From an uncultured Rubrobacteraceae bacterium (GTDB taxonomy: Bacteria; Actinomycetota; Rubrobacteria; Rubrobacterales; Rubrobacteraceae): 36,528 nt of DNA. The stretch covers positions 1 through 36,528 of the forward strand of contig CADCUT010000106.1 in the NCBI GenBank assembly GCA_902805975.1. The letters are read 5' to 3'. Made by a program: the position numbers and the translations under genes. Below are positions 23,312 through 31,053 of this stretch, piece after piece. Position 1 is the first letter of the stretch; every line of letters starts with the position of its first letter. Under the pieces are notes generated by a model. The model was not told the DNA's origin, did no database searches, and was given only the letters and a program-made list of their open reading frames with translations.

Positions 23312-24034
23312 TCAGGCTGTTCTCCTGTTCAAGCGCCGTTCGAGGCCGTTCGCCAGGTAGATCAGGGGCAGGCAGATCGCCAGGTAGAAGAGCGCCGCCG
23401 CCACCAGCGGCGTCGAGTTGGCCGTCGCCGACTGCAAGACCCGCGCCGAGCGCAAGAGCTCTTCGAGGCCTATCACCGAGACGATGGACGTGTCCTTTAT
23501 GAGCATCACGAACTCGTTGGTCAAGGGGGGGATGACGCGCCGGAAGGCCTGCGGGACGATGATGTGGCGCATGGTCTGGGCGTAGGTCAGCCCCGAGGCC
23601 CTCCCCGCCTCCATCTGGCCGCGGTCTATGCTCTGGATGCCGGAGCGGAAGATCTCCGCGACGTAGGCCGCGCTGTTCAGCGTGAGCGCTACGAGGCCCG
23701 CGAAGAACAGGCTCTCTATCCGGATACCGATATTCGGCGTGGCGAAGTAGATAAAGATTATCTGGATGAGGAGCGGCGTCCCCCGGAAGACGTCTATGTA
23801 GACCTGGGCGGGGGCTGAGAGGAGCCTCGAGCGGCCTATCTTCATCAGCGCCAGCACGAGCCCGAGGATTATGCCCAGGACCTCAGCCAGGAGCGCCAGG
23901 AGGATGGTGATGAGGAACGCCTGCAGGAGCGAGTCGAAGTTCTGCAAGACGATCCCTAGGTCCAGGTAGCTCTCGCGGATGTTCTGCAGGCTGAAGAAGC
24001 TCGGGTCGAACTCTACCGGCAGCTCGAACGGCAC
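23312..24034 (-). CDS. polar amino-acid ABC transporter permease (GlnP/HisM type), 3' end supplied by the element
   Basis: This is the inner-membrane subunit that forms the translocation path with a GlnQ-type ATPase. Five or six membrane helices are visible (AFLITILLALLAEVLGIILGLVLA onward), together with FRGTPLLIQIIF and the ATPase-contact EAA loop EAGRASGLTYAQTMRHIIVPQAFRRVIPPL. Its 240 residues are a little longer than usual because of an N-terminal extension. The last codons (N R R T A, TGA) use AT-richer codons than the stranded native copy at 18581, so the gene is a hybrid of chromosome and element. It starts 22 bases after the binding-protein gene and is cotranscribed with it. No ATPase gene is adjacent; the one at 30254 is a candidate partner. 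Confidence 0.92.
   Translation of the reverse strand: MPFELPVEFDPSFFSLQNIRESYLDLGIVLQNFDSLLQAFLITILLALLAEVLGIILGLVLALMKIGRSRLLSAPAQVYIDVFRGTPLLIQIIFIYFATPNIGIRIESLFFAGLVALTLNSAAYVAEIFRSGIQSIDRGQMEAGRASGLTYAQTMRHIIVPQAFRRVIPPLTNEFVMLIKDTSIVSVIGLEELLRSARVLQSATANSTPLVAAALFYLAICLPLIYLANGLERRLNRRTA
23327..23390. repeat. right direct repeat (attR-like) of the integrated element
   Basis: This matches 18596-18659 at 61 of 64 positions. Bases 23312-23326, between this repeat and the permease stop, encode the same residues as 18581-18595 but share almost no synonymous codon choice, so homology at DNA level ends at the repeat edge. Confidence 0.82.
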
Positions 24035-24056
24035 CGCCCCACCCCCCTACCGGATG

Positions 24057-24854
24057 CTACTGCGGTATCTCTTCGGGGGCGCGGCCTATCCACTTCTTGT
24101 AGATCTCCTCGTAAGTGCCGTCTTCTTTTATCTTGGCGAGCGCCTCGTTCACGTCCTGGCGCATGTCGGAACCCTTGGGGAAGGCGATGCCGTACTGCTC
24201 GCCGGTGGCGATGACCTCGACGATCTCGAGCTCCCCGTCGCTGTTGTTAACCTCATCCTGGGAGACGGGCAGGTCGTTGATGATGGCGTCTATCTGGCCG
24301 TTGTTGAGCGCCGCGAACGCGTCCTCTATGGTGTCGAAGGTGCGGATCTCGCCGGTGATATCGCCCTGCTCCTCGAACTCGTTCGCCTTGATCTCGCCGG
24401 TCGTGCCGATCTGGACGCCGACGGTCGCGTCCCCGATCTCACCCACGGACCCTATGTCGGAATCGCTTGGCACGAGCAGGGACTGGTCCGCGTTGAAGTA
24501 CGGGTCGGAGAAGTCTATCTGCTCCTGGCGCTCCGGCGTGATGGTCATCGCCGAGATGACGACATCGTACTGGTTGTTGCGCAGACCGCCGATGATGCCG
24601 TCGAAGGTGACGTTCTGGTACTCGGGCGTGAAGCCGGCGCGCCGGCCGATCTCGTCCATCAGGTCTATGTCGAACCCGACGGGCTCGCCGTCCCTCTCGA
24701 ACTCGAAAGGCGGGTACGCGATGTCCGACGCGACGCTGACGTCTTCGCCGCCCCCGCCTCCACTGCCACCACCGCCGCAGGCGGCGAGCGTCGCCATCAA
24801 CGCCGCCGCGAGAACGAACAGCGTCAGAACCCTCCCGAACAAACCCTTTGGCAT
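24057..24854 (-). CDS. amino-acid ABC transporter substrate-binding lipoprotein (SBP family 3), copy 2
   Basis: This is a 265-residue binding protein for polar amino acids. The signal peptide ends at LAAC with lipid-anchor C26, followed by a Gly-rich linker. Family signatures are ASDIAYPPFEFERDGEPVGFDIDLMDEIG, YDVVISAMTITPERQEQIDFSDPYF and YGIAFPKGSDM. The ATG at 24854 follows AGAAGGG. It is the first gene of an operon with the permease 22 bases downstream, driven by a strong promoter at 24925-24953. Its paralogue is at 17621; before insertion of the element the order was copy 2, permease, copy 1. Confidence 0.93.
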   Translation of the reverse strand: MPKGLFGRVLTLFVLAAALMATLAACGGGGSGGGGGEDVSVASDIAYPPFEFERDGEPVGFDIDLMDEIGRRAGFTPEYQNVTFDGIIGGLRNNQYDVVISAMTITPERQEQIDFSDPYFNADQSLLVPSDSDIGSVGEIGDATVGVQIGTTGEIKANEFEEQGDITGEIRTFDTIEDAFAALNNGQIDAIINDLPVSQDEVNNSDGELEIVEVIATGEQYGIAFPKGSDMRQDVNEALAKIKEDGTYEEIYKKWIGRAPEEIPQ

Positions 24855-24924
24855 ATTGAGCCCTTCTACGTATCCGACGGGGCCTCCGCGGGGCGAGGGC
24901 CCAAACTGTGGTTTCTAGAAAGCC

Positions 24925-24953
24925 AATATAGTTACGCGACGTTCCATGGTCAA
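24925..24953 (-). promoter_or_regulatory. promoter of the binding-protein/permease operon
   Basis: On the minus strand, TTGACC (24953-24948), 17 bases and TATATT (24930-24925). The start would be near 24918, with a 64-base leader. It lies in the divergent spacer shared with the M20 peptidase gene; for that gene I see no clear promoter. Confidence 0.7.
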
Positions 24954-25020
24954 GCGTCGGGCCGGCGCCCGTGCTACGGTGCCGCACTGCCCGTCGGCTT
25001 TGTTTTGTAGGGGAGACTTC

Positions 25021-26301
25021 ATGACGGACCTTGACCGCAAGCTCGTAGACGCCGTGGCCCGCGAGGTCGAGGCCCGCAGCCCCGACGCGGTGCGGCTCCT
25101 GCAAGAGCTGGTCCGCGTCCCCTCGACGACGGGTGAGGAGGGGGCCGTCCAAAAGAAGGTCGAGCACGCCTTCCGCGGGCGCGGCCTGGAGGTGGACGTG
25201 TGGGAGGCGACGCCCGACCAGGTGGAGCCCTACCGCGACCACGTCGGGGAACAGGAGAGGTACGAGAACCGCCCGAACGTCGCCGGCCGCCGCCGCGGGC
25301 TGGGCGGCGGCCGGTCGCTGCTCCTCAACGCCCACATGGACACCGTGGCACCCGGCGACCCCGCGGCCTGGGACCACGACCCGCTCGGGGGCGAGGTCGT
25401 CGGCGAGAGGCTCTACGGCCGGGGCTCCTGCGACATGAAGGGCGGGCTCGTCACCCACCTCGCGGCGCTCGACGCCCTGGAGGCCGCAGGGGTAGAACTC
25501 CAGGGTGACGTGACGGTGACGGCGACGGTGGGGGAGGAGAACGGCGGGCTCGGCGCCCTCTCGGCCGTGCTCCGGGGCTATCACGCCGACGCCGCCCTCA
25601 TAACCGAGCCCACCAGGTTGCGGCTCGTGCCGGCCCAGGGGGGCTCGCTCGTCTTCCGCCTCACCGTCCCGGGGCGCTCCGCCCACGCCGCCGTCCGCGA
25701 CGAGGGCGTCTCGGCGCTGGAGAAGTTCGTGCCGCTCTTCGAGGCCTTGAGGGATCTGGAGCGCGAGCGGAACGCCACGCTCTCCCACCCGCTCTACGAC
25801 CACCTTCAGAACAAGGTGCCCATTAACATAGGCCTAGTGCGGGCCGGCAACTGGGCCTCGACCGTGCCGGAGAAGCTCGTCGCCGAGGGCCGGGCCGGCC
25901 TGATCCCCGGCGAAGAGGTGGACCTCTTCAAGGGCCAGGTGACGGAGCGCATCCAGGCCGTCGCAAACAGCGACCCGTACCTGCGCGAGCATCCCCCGGC
26001 CCTTGAGTGGTTCGGCGGCCAGTTCGCCCCGTCCGAGGTGCCGCCCGGCGCCCCGATCTGCGAGGCGGTCAAGAGGGCCCACGCCCTCGCGACGGGGGAG
26101 GAGCCCATCGTCGAGGGGGTCTCCTACGGGGCGGACATGCGTCTGTTTATCCGCTTCGGGGGGACGCCGTGCGTGATGTACGGAGCGGGGGACGTGCGCG
26201 ACGCCCACGCGCCAGACGAGCACATAAGCATCCCCGACCTTGCGACCGCGACGAAGACGGTGGCGTTCCTGATCTCCTCCTGGTGCGGCGTGGCGCGCTG
26301 A
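25021..26301 (+). CDS. M20 family metallopeptidase (ArgE/DapE/ACY1 type)
   Basis: M20 enzymes hydrolyse N-acyl amino acids, succinyl-diaminopimelate or small peptides with two zinc or cobalt ions. The 426-residue protein shows LLLNAHMDTVAPG (H105, D107), GRGSCDMKGG (D138, bridging), VGEENGG (E172 base, E173 ligand), ITEPT (E196) and a late DEHISI with the last histidine ligand. A dimerisation domain lies between about 205 and 330 (GGSLVFRLTVPGRSAHAA). The ATG at 25021 follows GGGGAG at 6 bases; the frame extends back to 24946 but has no site there. The neighbouring amino-acid transporters suggest peptide or acyl-amino-acid scavenging. The exact substrate is unresolved. Confidence 0.9.
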   Translation: MTDLDRKLVDAVAREVEARSPDAVRLLQELVRVPSTTGEEGAVQKKVEHAFRGRGLEVDVWEATPDQVEPYRDHVGEQERYENRPNVAGRRRGLGGGRSLLLNAHMDTVAPGDPAAWDHDPLGGEVVGERLYGRGSCDMKGGLVTHLAALDALEAAGVELQGDVTVTATVGEENGGLGALSAVLRGYHADAALITEPTRLRLVPAQGGSLVFRLTVPGRSAHAAVRDEGVSALEKFVPLFEALRDLERERNATLSHPLYDHLQNKVPINIGLVRAGNWASTVPEKLVAEGRAGLIPGEEVDLFKGQVTERIQAVANSDPYLREHPPALEWFGGQFAPSEVPPGAPICEAVKRAHALATGEEPIVEGVSYGADMRLFIRFGGTPCVMYGAGDVRDAHAPDEHISIPDLATATKTVAFLISSWCGVAR

Positions 26302-26316
26302 CCGCGCGGGACGGAT

Positions 26317-26345
26317 TTGACCCGGGTTCGACCCGCAAATACAAT
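26317..26345 (+). promoter_or_regulatory. promoter of the APC permease/universal stress protein operon
   Basis: TTGACC (26317-26322), a 17-base spacer and TACAAT (26340-26345). The spacer itself contains the palindromic CGGGTTCGACCCG (26323-26335), which could be an operator. The start would be near 26352, and the TTG start codon is at 26400. Confidence 0.7.
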
Positions 26346-26399
26346 ACGCATTCTGTAGCTCTTGCGACATAGTAGGGGCGTTGCGAAAGGGGAGGGTGC

Positions 26400-27839
26400 T
26401 TGGAGACACCGGGAGCGCAGCCAACGGTCACCGGGGACGGGGTAGCCCAGTCCGAAGAGCTCGTGCGCGCCATCAGCGCGCCGTTGCTGTTCTTCTACGT
26501 GTTAGGCGACGTGCTCGGGAGCGGCATCTACGCCCTGATCGGGGTGATGGCCGCGAGCGTCGGCGGCGCGTTCTGGACCTCCTTCGTGGTCGGGGTGGGC
26601 GCGGCCATGCTGACCGGCTTCGCCTACTCCGAGCTCATCACCAAGTACCCCCACGCGGCGGGGGCCGCCATGTACGCCGGCAGGGCTTTCAAGAGCCGCT
26701 TCTTTACCTTCCTGGTGGCGTTCTGCACGGTTGCGGCGAGTTTGGCCGCGACGGGTGCTCTGGCGCTGGCGTTCGGCGGGTACTTTCTGGAGCTTCTGGT
26801 CTCGATCTTCAGCCTGCCGCTGCTCCTGACCGCCCTTATATTCGTCGTGTTCTTGGCGTTCATCAACTTCCGCGGCATCTCAGAGTCCGTAAAGCTGAAC
26901 CTTGCCATGAGCATCACCGAGCTCTCGGGCCTCGCGCTGGTGCTCGTGATCGGGGTCGTCGTCCTTCTTACCGGCGACGCCAACCTCAGCCGGCCCTTCC
27001 AGTTCAACGAGGGGGGTAACCCCGCGCTTCTGGCCCTGACCGGCGCCACGCTCGCGTTCTTCGCGATGACGGGCTTTGAGAACGCGGCGAACGTGGCCGA
27101 GGAGGTCCAGAACCCGAGCAGGGTCTACCCGCGCGCGCTGCTCGGCGGGATGGCCTCGGCGGGGATCATCTACCTGGTCATCGCGTTTATCGCCGCGATG
27201 GTGACGCCTCTGGGCCAGCTCGCCGGCTCGGACGTGGCGCTGCTCGAGGTGGTGCGCCAGGGCTTCCCGGCCTTCCCCGGCTGGCTCTTCGCGATCATCG
27301 CGTGCATAGCGGTGACCAACACCTGCCTCGTCGCCCTGATAACGAACTCCAGGATCATGTACGGCATGGCGCGCGAGGGCGTGGTCCCGCGCATCTTTGC
27401 CCGCACCCACCAGTCGCGGCGCACGCCCTGGGTCGCCATCGTCTTCACCACGATCGTCGCGCTGGTCCTGATCGTCGGCGTTGGGGAGGCCGGCGTCAAC
27501 ACGCTGGCGAGCGCCACCGTGGCGTTCCTTCTGGCGGTCTTCGCGCTTGTCTGCCTGTGCGCGCTGGTCCTGCGCCGCGACAGCGTCCCACAGGAGCACT
27601 ACACGGCGCCGACGGCGATCCTCGGCCTCGGGGTGGTCGTGAACGTCGCGCTCCTGCTCTACGTCCTGATAACCGACATCCAGGGCCTCGCCGCCGGCGA
27701 CACCGGCATCAGGGAGAGCGTCGTCGTGGTGTGCCTGGTGATGCTGCTCATAGGGATCGGCCTCTACTTCGTGAACAACCTCGCCCAACGCAGGCTGGAC
27801 CCGTCGCTCAGGCGCAACGGACGAGAAGGAGGACCATGA
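26400..27839 (+). CDS. APC superfamily amino-acid permease
   Basis: This 479-residue transporter has about 12 membrane helices. The first helix motif FYVLGDVLGSGIYALIGVMA holds the unwound G-S-G substrate site of the APC (amino acid/polyamine/cation) family. ALTGATLAFFAMTGFENAANVAEEVQNPSR is the helix 6 and following loop typical of the family. The TTG at 26400 follows AAAGGGGAGGG. The last codons overlap the stress-protein start by four bases (ATGA), so the two are coupled. Substrate is likely an amino acid, but this cannot be read from sequence. Confidence 0.92.
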   Translation: METPGAQPTVTGDGVAQSEELVRAISAPLLFFYVLGDVLGSGIYALIGVMAASVGGAFWTSFVVGVGAAMLTGFAYSELITKYPHAAGAAMYAGRAFKSRFFTFLVAFCTVAASLAATGALALAFGGYFLELLVSIFSLPLLLTALIFVVFLAFINFRGISESVKLNLAMSITELSGLALVLVIGVVVLLTGDANLSRPFQFNEGGNPALLALTGATLAFFAMTGFENAANVAEEVQNPSRVYPRALLGGMASAGIIYLVIAFIAAMVTPLGQLAGSDVALLEVVRQGFPAFPGWLFAIIACIAVTNTCLVALITNSRIMYGMAREGVVPRIFARTHQSRRTPWVAIVFTTIVALVLIVGVGEAGVNTLASATVAFLLAVFALVCLCALVLRRDSVPQEHYTAPTAILGLGVVVNVALLLYVLITDIQGLAAGDTGIRESVVVVCLVMLLIGIGLYFVNNLAQRRLDPSLRRNGREGGP

Positions 27840-28291
27840 CCCACGTGCTCGTCGCCACGGATGGTTCGGAGCAGTCGCTCAAGGCGGCCAGGTACCTCCG
27901 CGACCTCTTCGGGGGGGCCGCGCCGGAGAAGATCAGCGTCATCGCCGTCGTGCGCCCGCTCGCCGCCGTCCCCTTCGCCAGCGACTTCGGCGAGGAGCGC
28001 CACGCCGCCCAGCAGGCCGACGCCGACCCTGGCGGCTACTCTTTCCAGGAGGCGGCCAGGGAGGCCGTCGAGCGCGTGGCGGTAGAGCTCGCGGGCATGA
28101 ACACGCAGGTGGACACCATGGTCCGCGGTGGCACGCCGGCCGACCAGATCGTGCGCCTCGCCGACGAGCTCGAAGCCGACCTCATAGTCATCGGGGGCCG
28201 CGGCAAGGGCGCCATGGAGGCCATCGTACTCGGCAGCGTCGCCTACCGCGTCCTCCACCACGCCCCCTGCCCCGTGCTCGTGACCCGCTAG
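27836..28291 (+). CDS. universal stress protein (UspA family)
   Basis: This 151-residue single-domain Usp starts THVLVATDGSEQSLKAARYL and carries the nucleotide-binding pattern ADLIVIGGRGKGAMEAIVLGSVAYRVLHHAPCPVLV (G-x2-G-x9-G-S), which marks the ATP-binding branch. The ATG at 27836 follows GGAGG at 3-4 bases and overlaps the permease stop (ATGA). Usp domains are often fused to or paired with APC transporters and may regulate them. The frame is open far upstream, but that part only shadows the permease gene. Beyond the stop a CGCTAGA hairpin (28286-28314) is a weak terminator candidate. Confidence 0.92.
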   Translation: MTHVLVATDGSEQSLKAARYLRDLFGGAAPEKISVIAVVRPLAAVPFASDFGEERHAAQQADADPGGYSFQEAAREAVERVAVELAGMNTQVDTMVRGGTPADQIVRLADELEADLIVIGGRGKGAMEAIVLGSVAYRVLHHAPCPVLVTR

Positions 28292-28370
28292 AGAGCGCTG
28301 GCGAGTTTCTAGCGCGTCGCTATCAGCCCCCGAGAAGACGCGGGTTTGGTGTGAACGGCCTCAACCCCGA

Positions 28371-29429
28371 CTAGCCTAGCGCCGCGAGCAACCGGTCGTT
28401 CTCCTCGGGGCCGCCGATAGTGACCCGGCTCCACCCGACCGGGTAGCCTAGGGCCTCGCCCTCGCGCACGAGCACGCCGGTTTTCTCGAAGAGGGACGGC
28501 TTCGCGCCGACCATGACGAAGTTGGTGTGGGAGGGGACGTAATCGAGGCCCGCCGCGCCGAAGGCTTCCTGCACCCTCTCCCGCTCGCGCTTCATCAGGC
28601 GCGAGCGTTCGGCTATGGCCTCCGGCTGGCCCATCGAGGCTCTTGCTGCGGCCTGGCCGGACTGGTTCACGGAGAAGGGGACGTGCGTGCTCCAGACGAG
28701 ACCGGCGAGCCTCTCCGGGACGAGGCCGTAGCCGACCCTGAAGCCCGCGAGGCCGTGGACCTTTGAGAAGGTTCTCGTTGAGACGACGTTCTCGGATGCC
28801 AGCACTAGCTCGTGGGATCCTGAGTACAGCGGGTCGTCCACGAAATCGTAGTAGGCCTCGTCAAGGATCAGGAGCACGTGCTCGGGCAGCGCACCCGCGA
28901 ATCGGCGCACTTCCGCGAGGGGCAGGTACGTCCCGCTCGGGTTGTTGGGGTTGCAGAGGATCACGGCCCGCGTCCGGTCCGTCACGGCAGCTAGCATCGC
29001 GTCGAGGTCGGCCCTGTGATGGTCGTCCAGCGGAACCTTCTTCGTGTCCAGCCCGACCACGCGGGCGGCGGAGACGTAGAAGGGGAAGGAGGGCCAGGGG
29101 ATGACGACCTCGCCCGGACGGTCCAGGATCTGCATGAGGTCCACGAGCGTCTCGCTGGAGCCGTTGCCGACGACGACGTTTTCGGCCGCGAGGCCGGGGT
29201 TGGCCTGGGCTATCGCCTCGCGCAGGGGCGTGGCGTCGCGGTCAGGGTAGCGCCCGGCGCGGGAGAGGGTCTCGACTATCGCGGCCCGGGCCTCGGGTAA
29301 GGGTCCGAAGGAGAGCTCGTTCATCGTTAGCTTGACGTACTCATCGGAGCCGTAGTCCACCGAGATCTCCTCCCGCAGCCGCGGCGGGTTGTACGGGCTA
29401 ACGCCTTCGAGCACCGACCTCGTCTTCAA
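28371..29429 (-). CDS. hisC: histidinol-phosphate aminotransferase family protein
   Basis: This is a fold-type I PLP aminotransferase of the HisC branch, converting imidazole-acetol phosphate and glutamate to histidinol phosphate; some members act on aromatic amino acids. Motifs are MNELSFGP at the substrate entrance, VVGNGSSETL (PLP phosphate), CNPNNPSGTY, LDEAYYDF, and TFSKVHGLAGFRVGYG with the Schiff-base lysine. A TTG at 29429 is chosen because GGAG lies 5 bases upstream and RSVLEGVSPY is a normal HisC start; another TTG at 29495 adds 22 unrelated residues. It lies 72 bases after the LolA-like gene. No other his genes are near, so a role outside histidine synthesis is possible. Confidence 0.85.
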   Translation of the reverse strand: MKTRSVLEGVSPYNPPRLREEISVDYGSDEYVKLTMNELSFGPLPEARAAIVETLSRAGRYPDRDATPLREAIAQANPGLAAENVVVGNGSSETLVDLMQILDRPGEVVIPWPSFPFYVSAARVVGLDTKKVPLDDHHRADLDAMLAAVTDRTRAVILCNPNNPSGTYLPLAEVRRFAGALPEHVLLILDEAYYDFVDDPLYSGSHELVLASENVVSTRTFSKVHGLAGFRVGYGLVPERLAGLVWSTHVPFSVNQSGQAAARASMGQPEAIAERSRLMKRERERVQEAFGAAGLDYVPSHTNFVMVGAKPSLFEKTGVLVREGEALGYPVGWSRVTIGGPEENDRLLAALG

Positions 29430-29501
29430 ACCGACTCCGATCTCTTGGAGGCAACACACCCCAGAAAAGATAGACCTGCGCCGCCCAGACCGCAACGCGC
29501 T

Positions 29502-30245
29502 CTAATCGAGCAGATCCACCCTCTCGAACTCCACCCCCGGCAGGTCGAGGGCGAAAGTACCCTCGGGGAAGGCCTCGTCGAAGGCCAGCCCGGTCACCTC
29601 GAAAACGTCGCACTCCTCTCCGCGGAACCGGGAGGCGAAGCGCAAGATCGTACCCACCTGCGCGTCCACCGAGATCTTGTAGTCGTCGGCGCCGTCCCAG
29701 AAAGGCCCGACCGGCGCGTAGTCCCAGGAGACGGCCGTGGCCTCGACCTCGACGGTCTCCCGGCCGAGCCTCTCGGCTCCCCCCAGGATCCGCAGTTCGC
29801 AATCCCCGAGGCCGTACCGGATCTCGTACGGATCCAGCAGGCACGAAAGCTCCACTTCCGGGGAGAAACCGCCGTCGTTGCTCGGCGAATGGAGGGCGTG
29901 GCCTGAAGCCCCGTAGGACCACCAGGGGCCGCGTCCGTCGGACACGCGGTAATTGGTCCCGGGCCCGTCGCCTGCGTCGGTCTCCTGACGCCAGCGGTCG
30001 GGGCGCTCGTGCCAGAGGCGCGACCGCTCGTCCAGGTCCGCGTACTCCCGGTAGCGCGGCACATCGAACGGTGGGTCGAAGTTTGTGAGGATGCCGCGGC
30101 GGAAGCCGTGCTCCGTGTAGCGGGCCTCCGCCTCCGTCGCCAGGTCCCCCCGGCGCCGGTGCCTGACGGTGGCGCGGGCGGTCCGGTAACGTTCCCCCGC
30201 CCCGAAGAGAAGGCTGGAGAGCCGGTGGAAAGCGTCCGATGCCAA
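29502..30245 (-). CDS. LolA-like fold protein of unknown function
   Basis: The 247-residue product begins at a TTG at 30245, nine bases past the ATPase stop, and is probably translated by coupling; no ribosome binding site is visible and no better start exists. No signal peptide is seen. The middle and end (YRVSDGRGPWWSYG, CLLDPYEIRYGLGDCELRILGGAERLGRETVEVEATAVSWDY, ISVDAQVGTILRFASRFRGEECDVFEVTGLAFDEAFPEGTF) have the strand order of LolA/LppX-type beta sheets, in which one line reads out stored residue chemistry (VDAQVGTILRF). This is inference; the exact family is not identified. It is cotranscribed between the GlnQ-type ATPase and HisC. Confidence 0.65.
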   Translation of the reverse strand: MASDAFHRLSSLLFGAGERYRTARATVRHRRRGDLATEAEARYTEHGFRRGILTNFDPPFDVPRYREYADLDERSRLWHERPDRWRQETDAGDGPGTNYRVSDGRGPWWSYGASGHALHSPSNDGGFSPEVELSCLLDPYEIRYGLGDCELRILGGAERLGRETVEVEATAVSWDYAPVGPFWDGADDYKISVDAQVGTILRFASRFRGEECDVFEVTGLAFDEAFPEGTFALDLPGVEFERVDLLD

Positions 30246-30253
30246 GGGGCCGG

Positions 30254-30985
30254 CTAGTGCAGGATCTGGTTCAGGAAGCGCTTGGTCCGCTCGTGCGTGG
30301 GGTTCTCGAAGAAGTGCTCCGGGGTGCCGACCTCGACGATGCGGCCCTCGTCCATGAAGACGACCCTGTCGGCGACGCGGCGGGCGAAGCCCATCTCGTG
30401 GGTGACGACCACCATCGTCATGCCGCCGCGGGCGAGGTCGGCCATCGCGTCGAGCACCTCGCTGATCATCTCGGGGTCCAAGGCGCTCGTCGGCTCGTCG
30501 AAGAGCATGATCCTGGGCTCCATGGCAAGCCCGCGGGCTATCGCGACCCGCTGCTGCTGGCCCCCCGACAAGCTCTCCGGGTACTTGTCGGCCTGCTCCG
30601 GGATGCCCACCCTCGCGAGCAGCCTCTCGCACCGCTCGTCGGCGTCCCCCTGGGGGACGCTCTTCACCCGCACGGGGGCGAGCTTTATGTTCTCGGCGAC
30701 GGTCATGTGCGGGTAGAGGTTGAACTGCTGGAAGACCATGCCTATCTCCGAGCGCAGCTTGTTGATGTCGGTCTTCTTGTCGTGGACCGGGAAGCCGTCC
30801 ACGGTGAGCTCGCCTGAGGTGATCTCCTCCAGGCCGTTTATGCACCGCAAGAGCGTGCTCTTGCCCGACCCGCTGGGCCCGATGACGACTACGACCTCGC
30901 CCTCGTCCACGGAGAAGTCTATCTCCTTGAGGACCTGGAAGTCCCCGAAGAATTTGTCCACCCCGTCGAACTCTATGATCGGCAA
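30254..30985 (-). CDS. glnQ: polar amino-acid ABC transporter ATP-binding protein
   Basis: This is the ATPase subunit of a PAAT-family importer. Walker [10 protein letters not shown] (36-44), Q-loop [11 protein letters not shown], signature LSGGQQQR, Walker [15 protein letters not shown] and H-loop VTHEMGFA are all intact. A TTG at 30985 is chosen since GGGAGAG stands 5 bases upstream; a TTG at 30997 is possible. It is the likely partner of the permease at 23312, though 6 kb apart; no permease or binding protein lies beside it. It is divergent from the uracil-DNA glycosylase gene across 68 bases. Confidence 0.93.
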   Translation of the reverse strand: MPIIEFDGVDKFFGDFQVLKEIDFSVDEGEVVVVIGPSGSGKSTLLRCINGLEEITSGELTVDGFPVHDKKTDINKLRSEIGMVFQQFNLYPHMTVAENIKLAPVRVKSVPQGDADERCERLLARVGIPEQADKYPESLSGGQQQRVAIARGLAMEPRIMLFDEPTSALDPEMISEVLDAMADLARGGMTMVVVTHEMGFARRVADRVVFMDEGRIVEVGTPEHFFENPTHERTKRFLNQILH

Positions 30986-31053
30986 ACGCTCTCCCAAAAC
31001 CCGTTAAACGTGCGGTGTAGAATAGCATAAGCACGCCAAATTCAGGAGGAGTT

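Larger units (their letters stand above)
18596..23390. mobile_element. degenerate integrative element inserted in an ABC permease 3' end
   Basis: About 4.7 kb between two 64-bp direct repeats interrupts the permease gene. The left end carries a decayed tyrosine integrase directed inward from 18741, 80 bases from the left repeat, as is usual for site-specific elements. The cargo is a set of short genes at 19397-20945 and a large membrane protein at 21184-22827. Base composition is visibly more mixed and AT-richer than in the flanks. The element supplies a replacement 3' end for the permease that keeps the protein ending NRRTA. With the integrase broken, it is probably immobile on its own. Confidence 0.78.

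Noticed and set aside
22893-23360. A 155-codon open frame at the right end of the element running into the permease tail
   Set aside because: It has no ribosome site, uneven composition and overlaps the permease end antisense.
4712-28321. Similar short sequence TTCTAGCGCG(A/T)CGCT after the kinase gene and after the stress-protein gene
   Set aside because: Only two copies of a 15-base palindromic sequence; too little to call a repeat family or terminator type.
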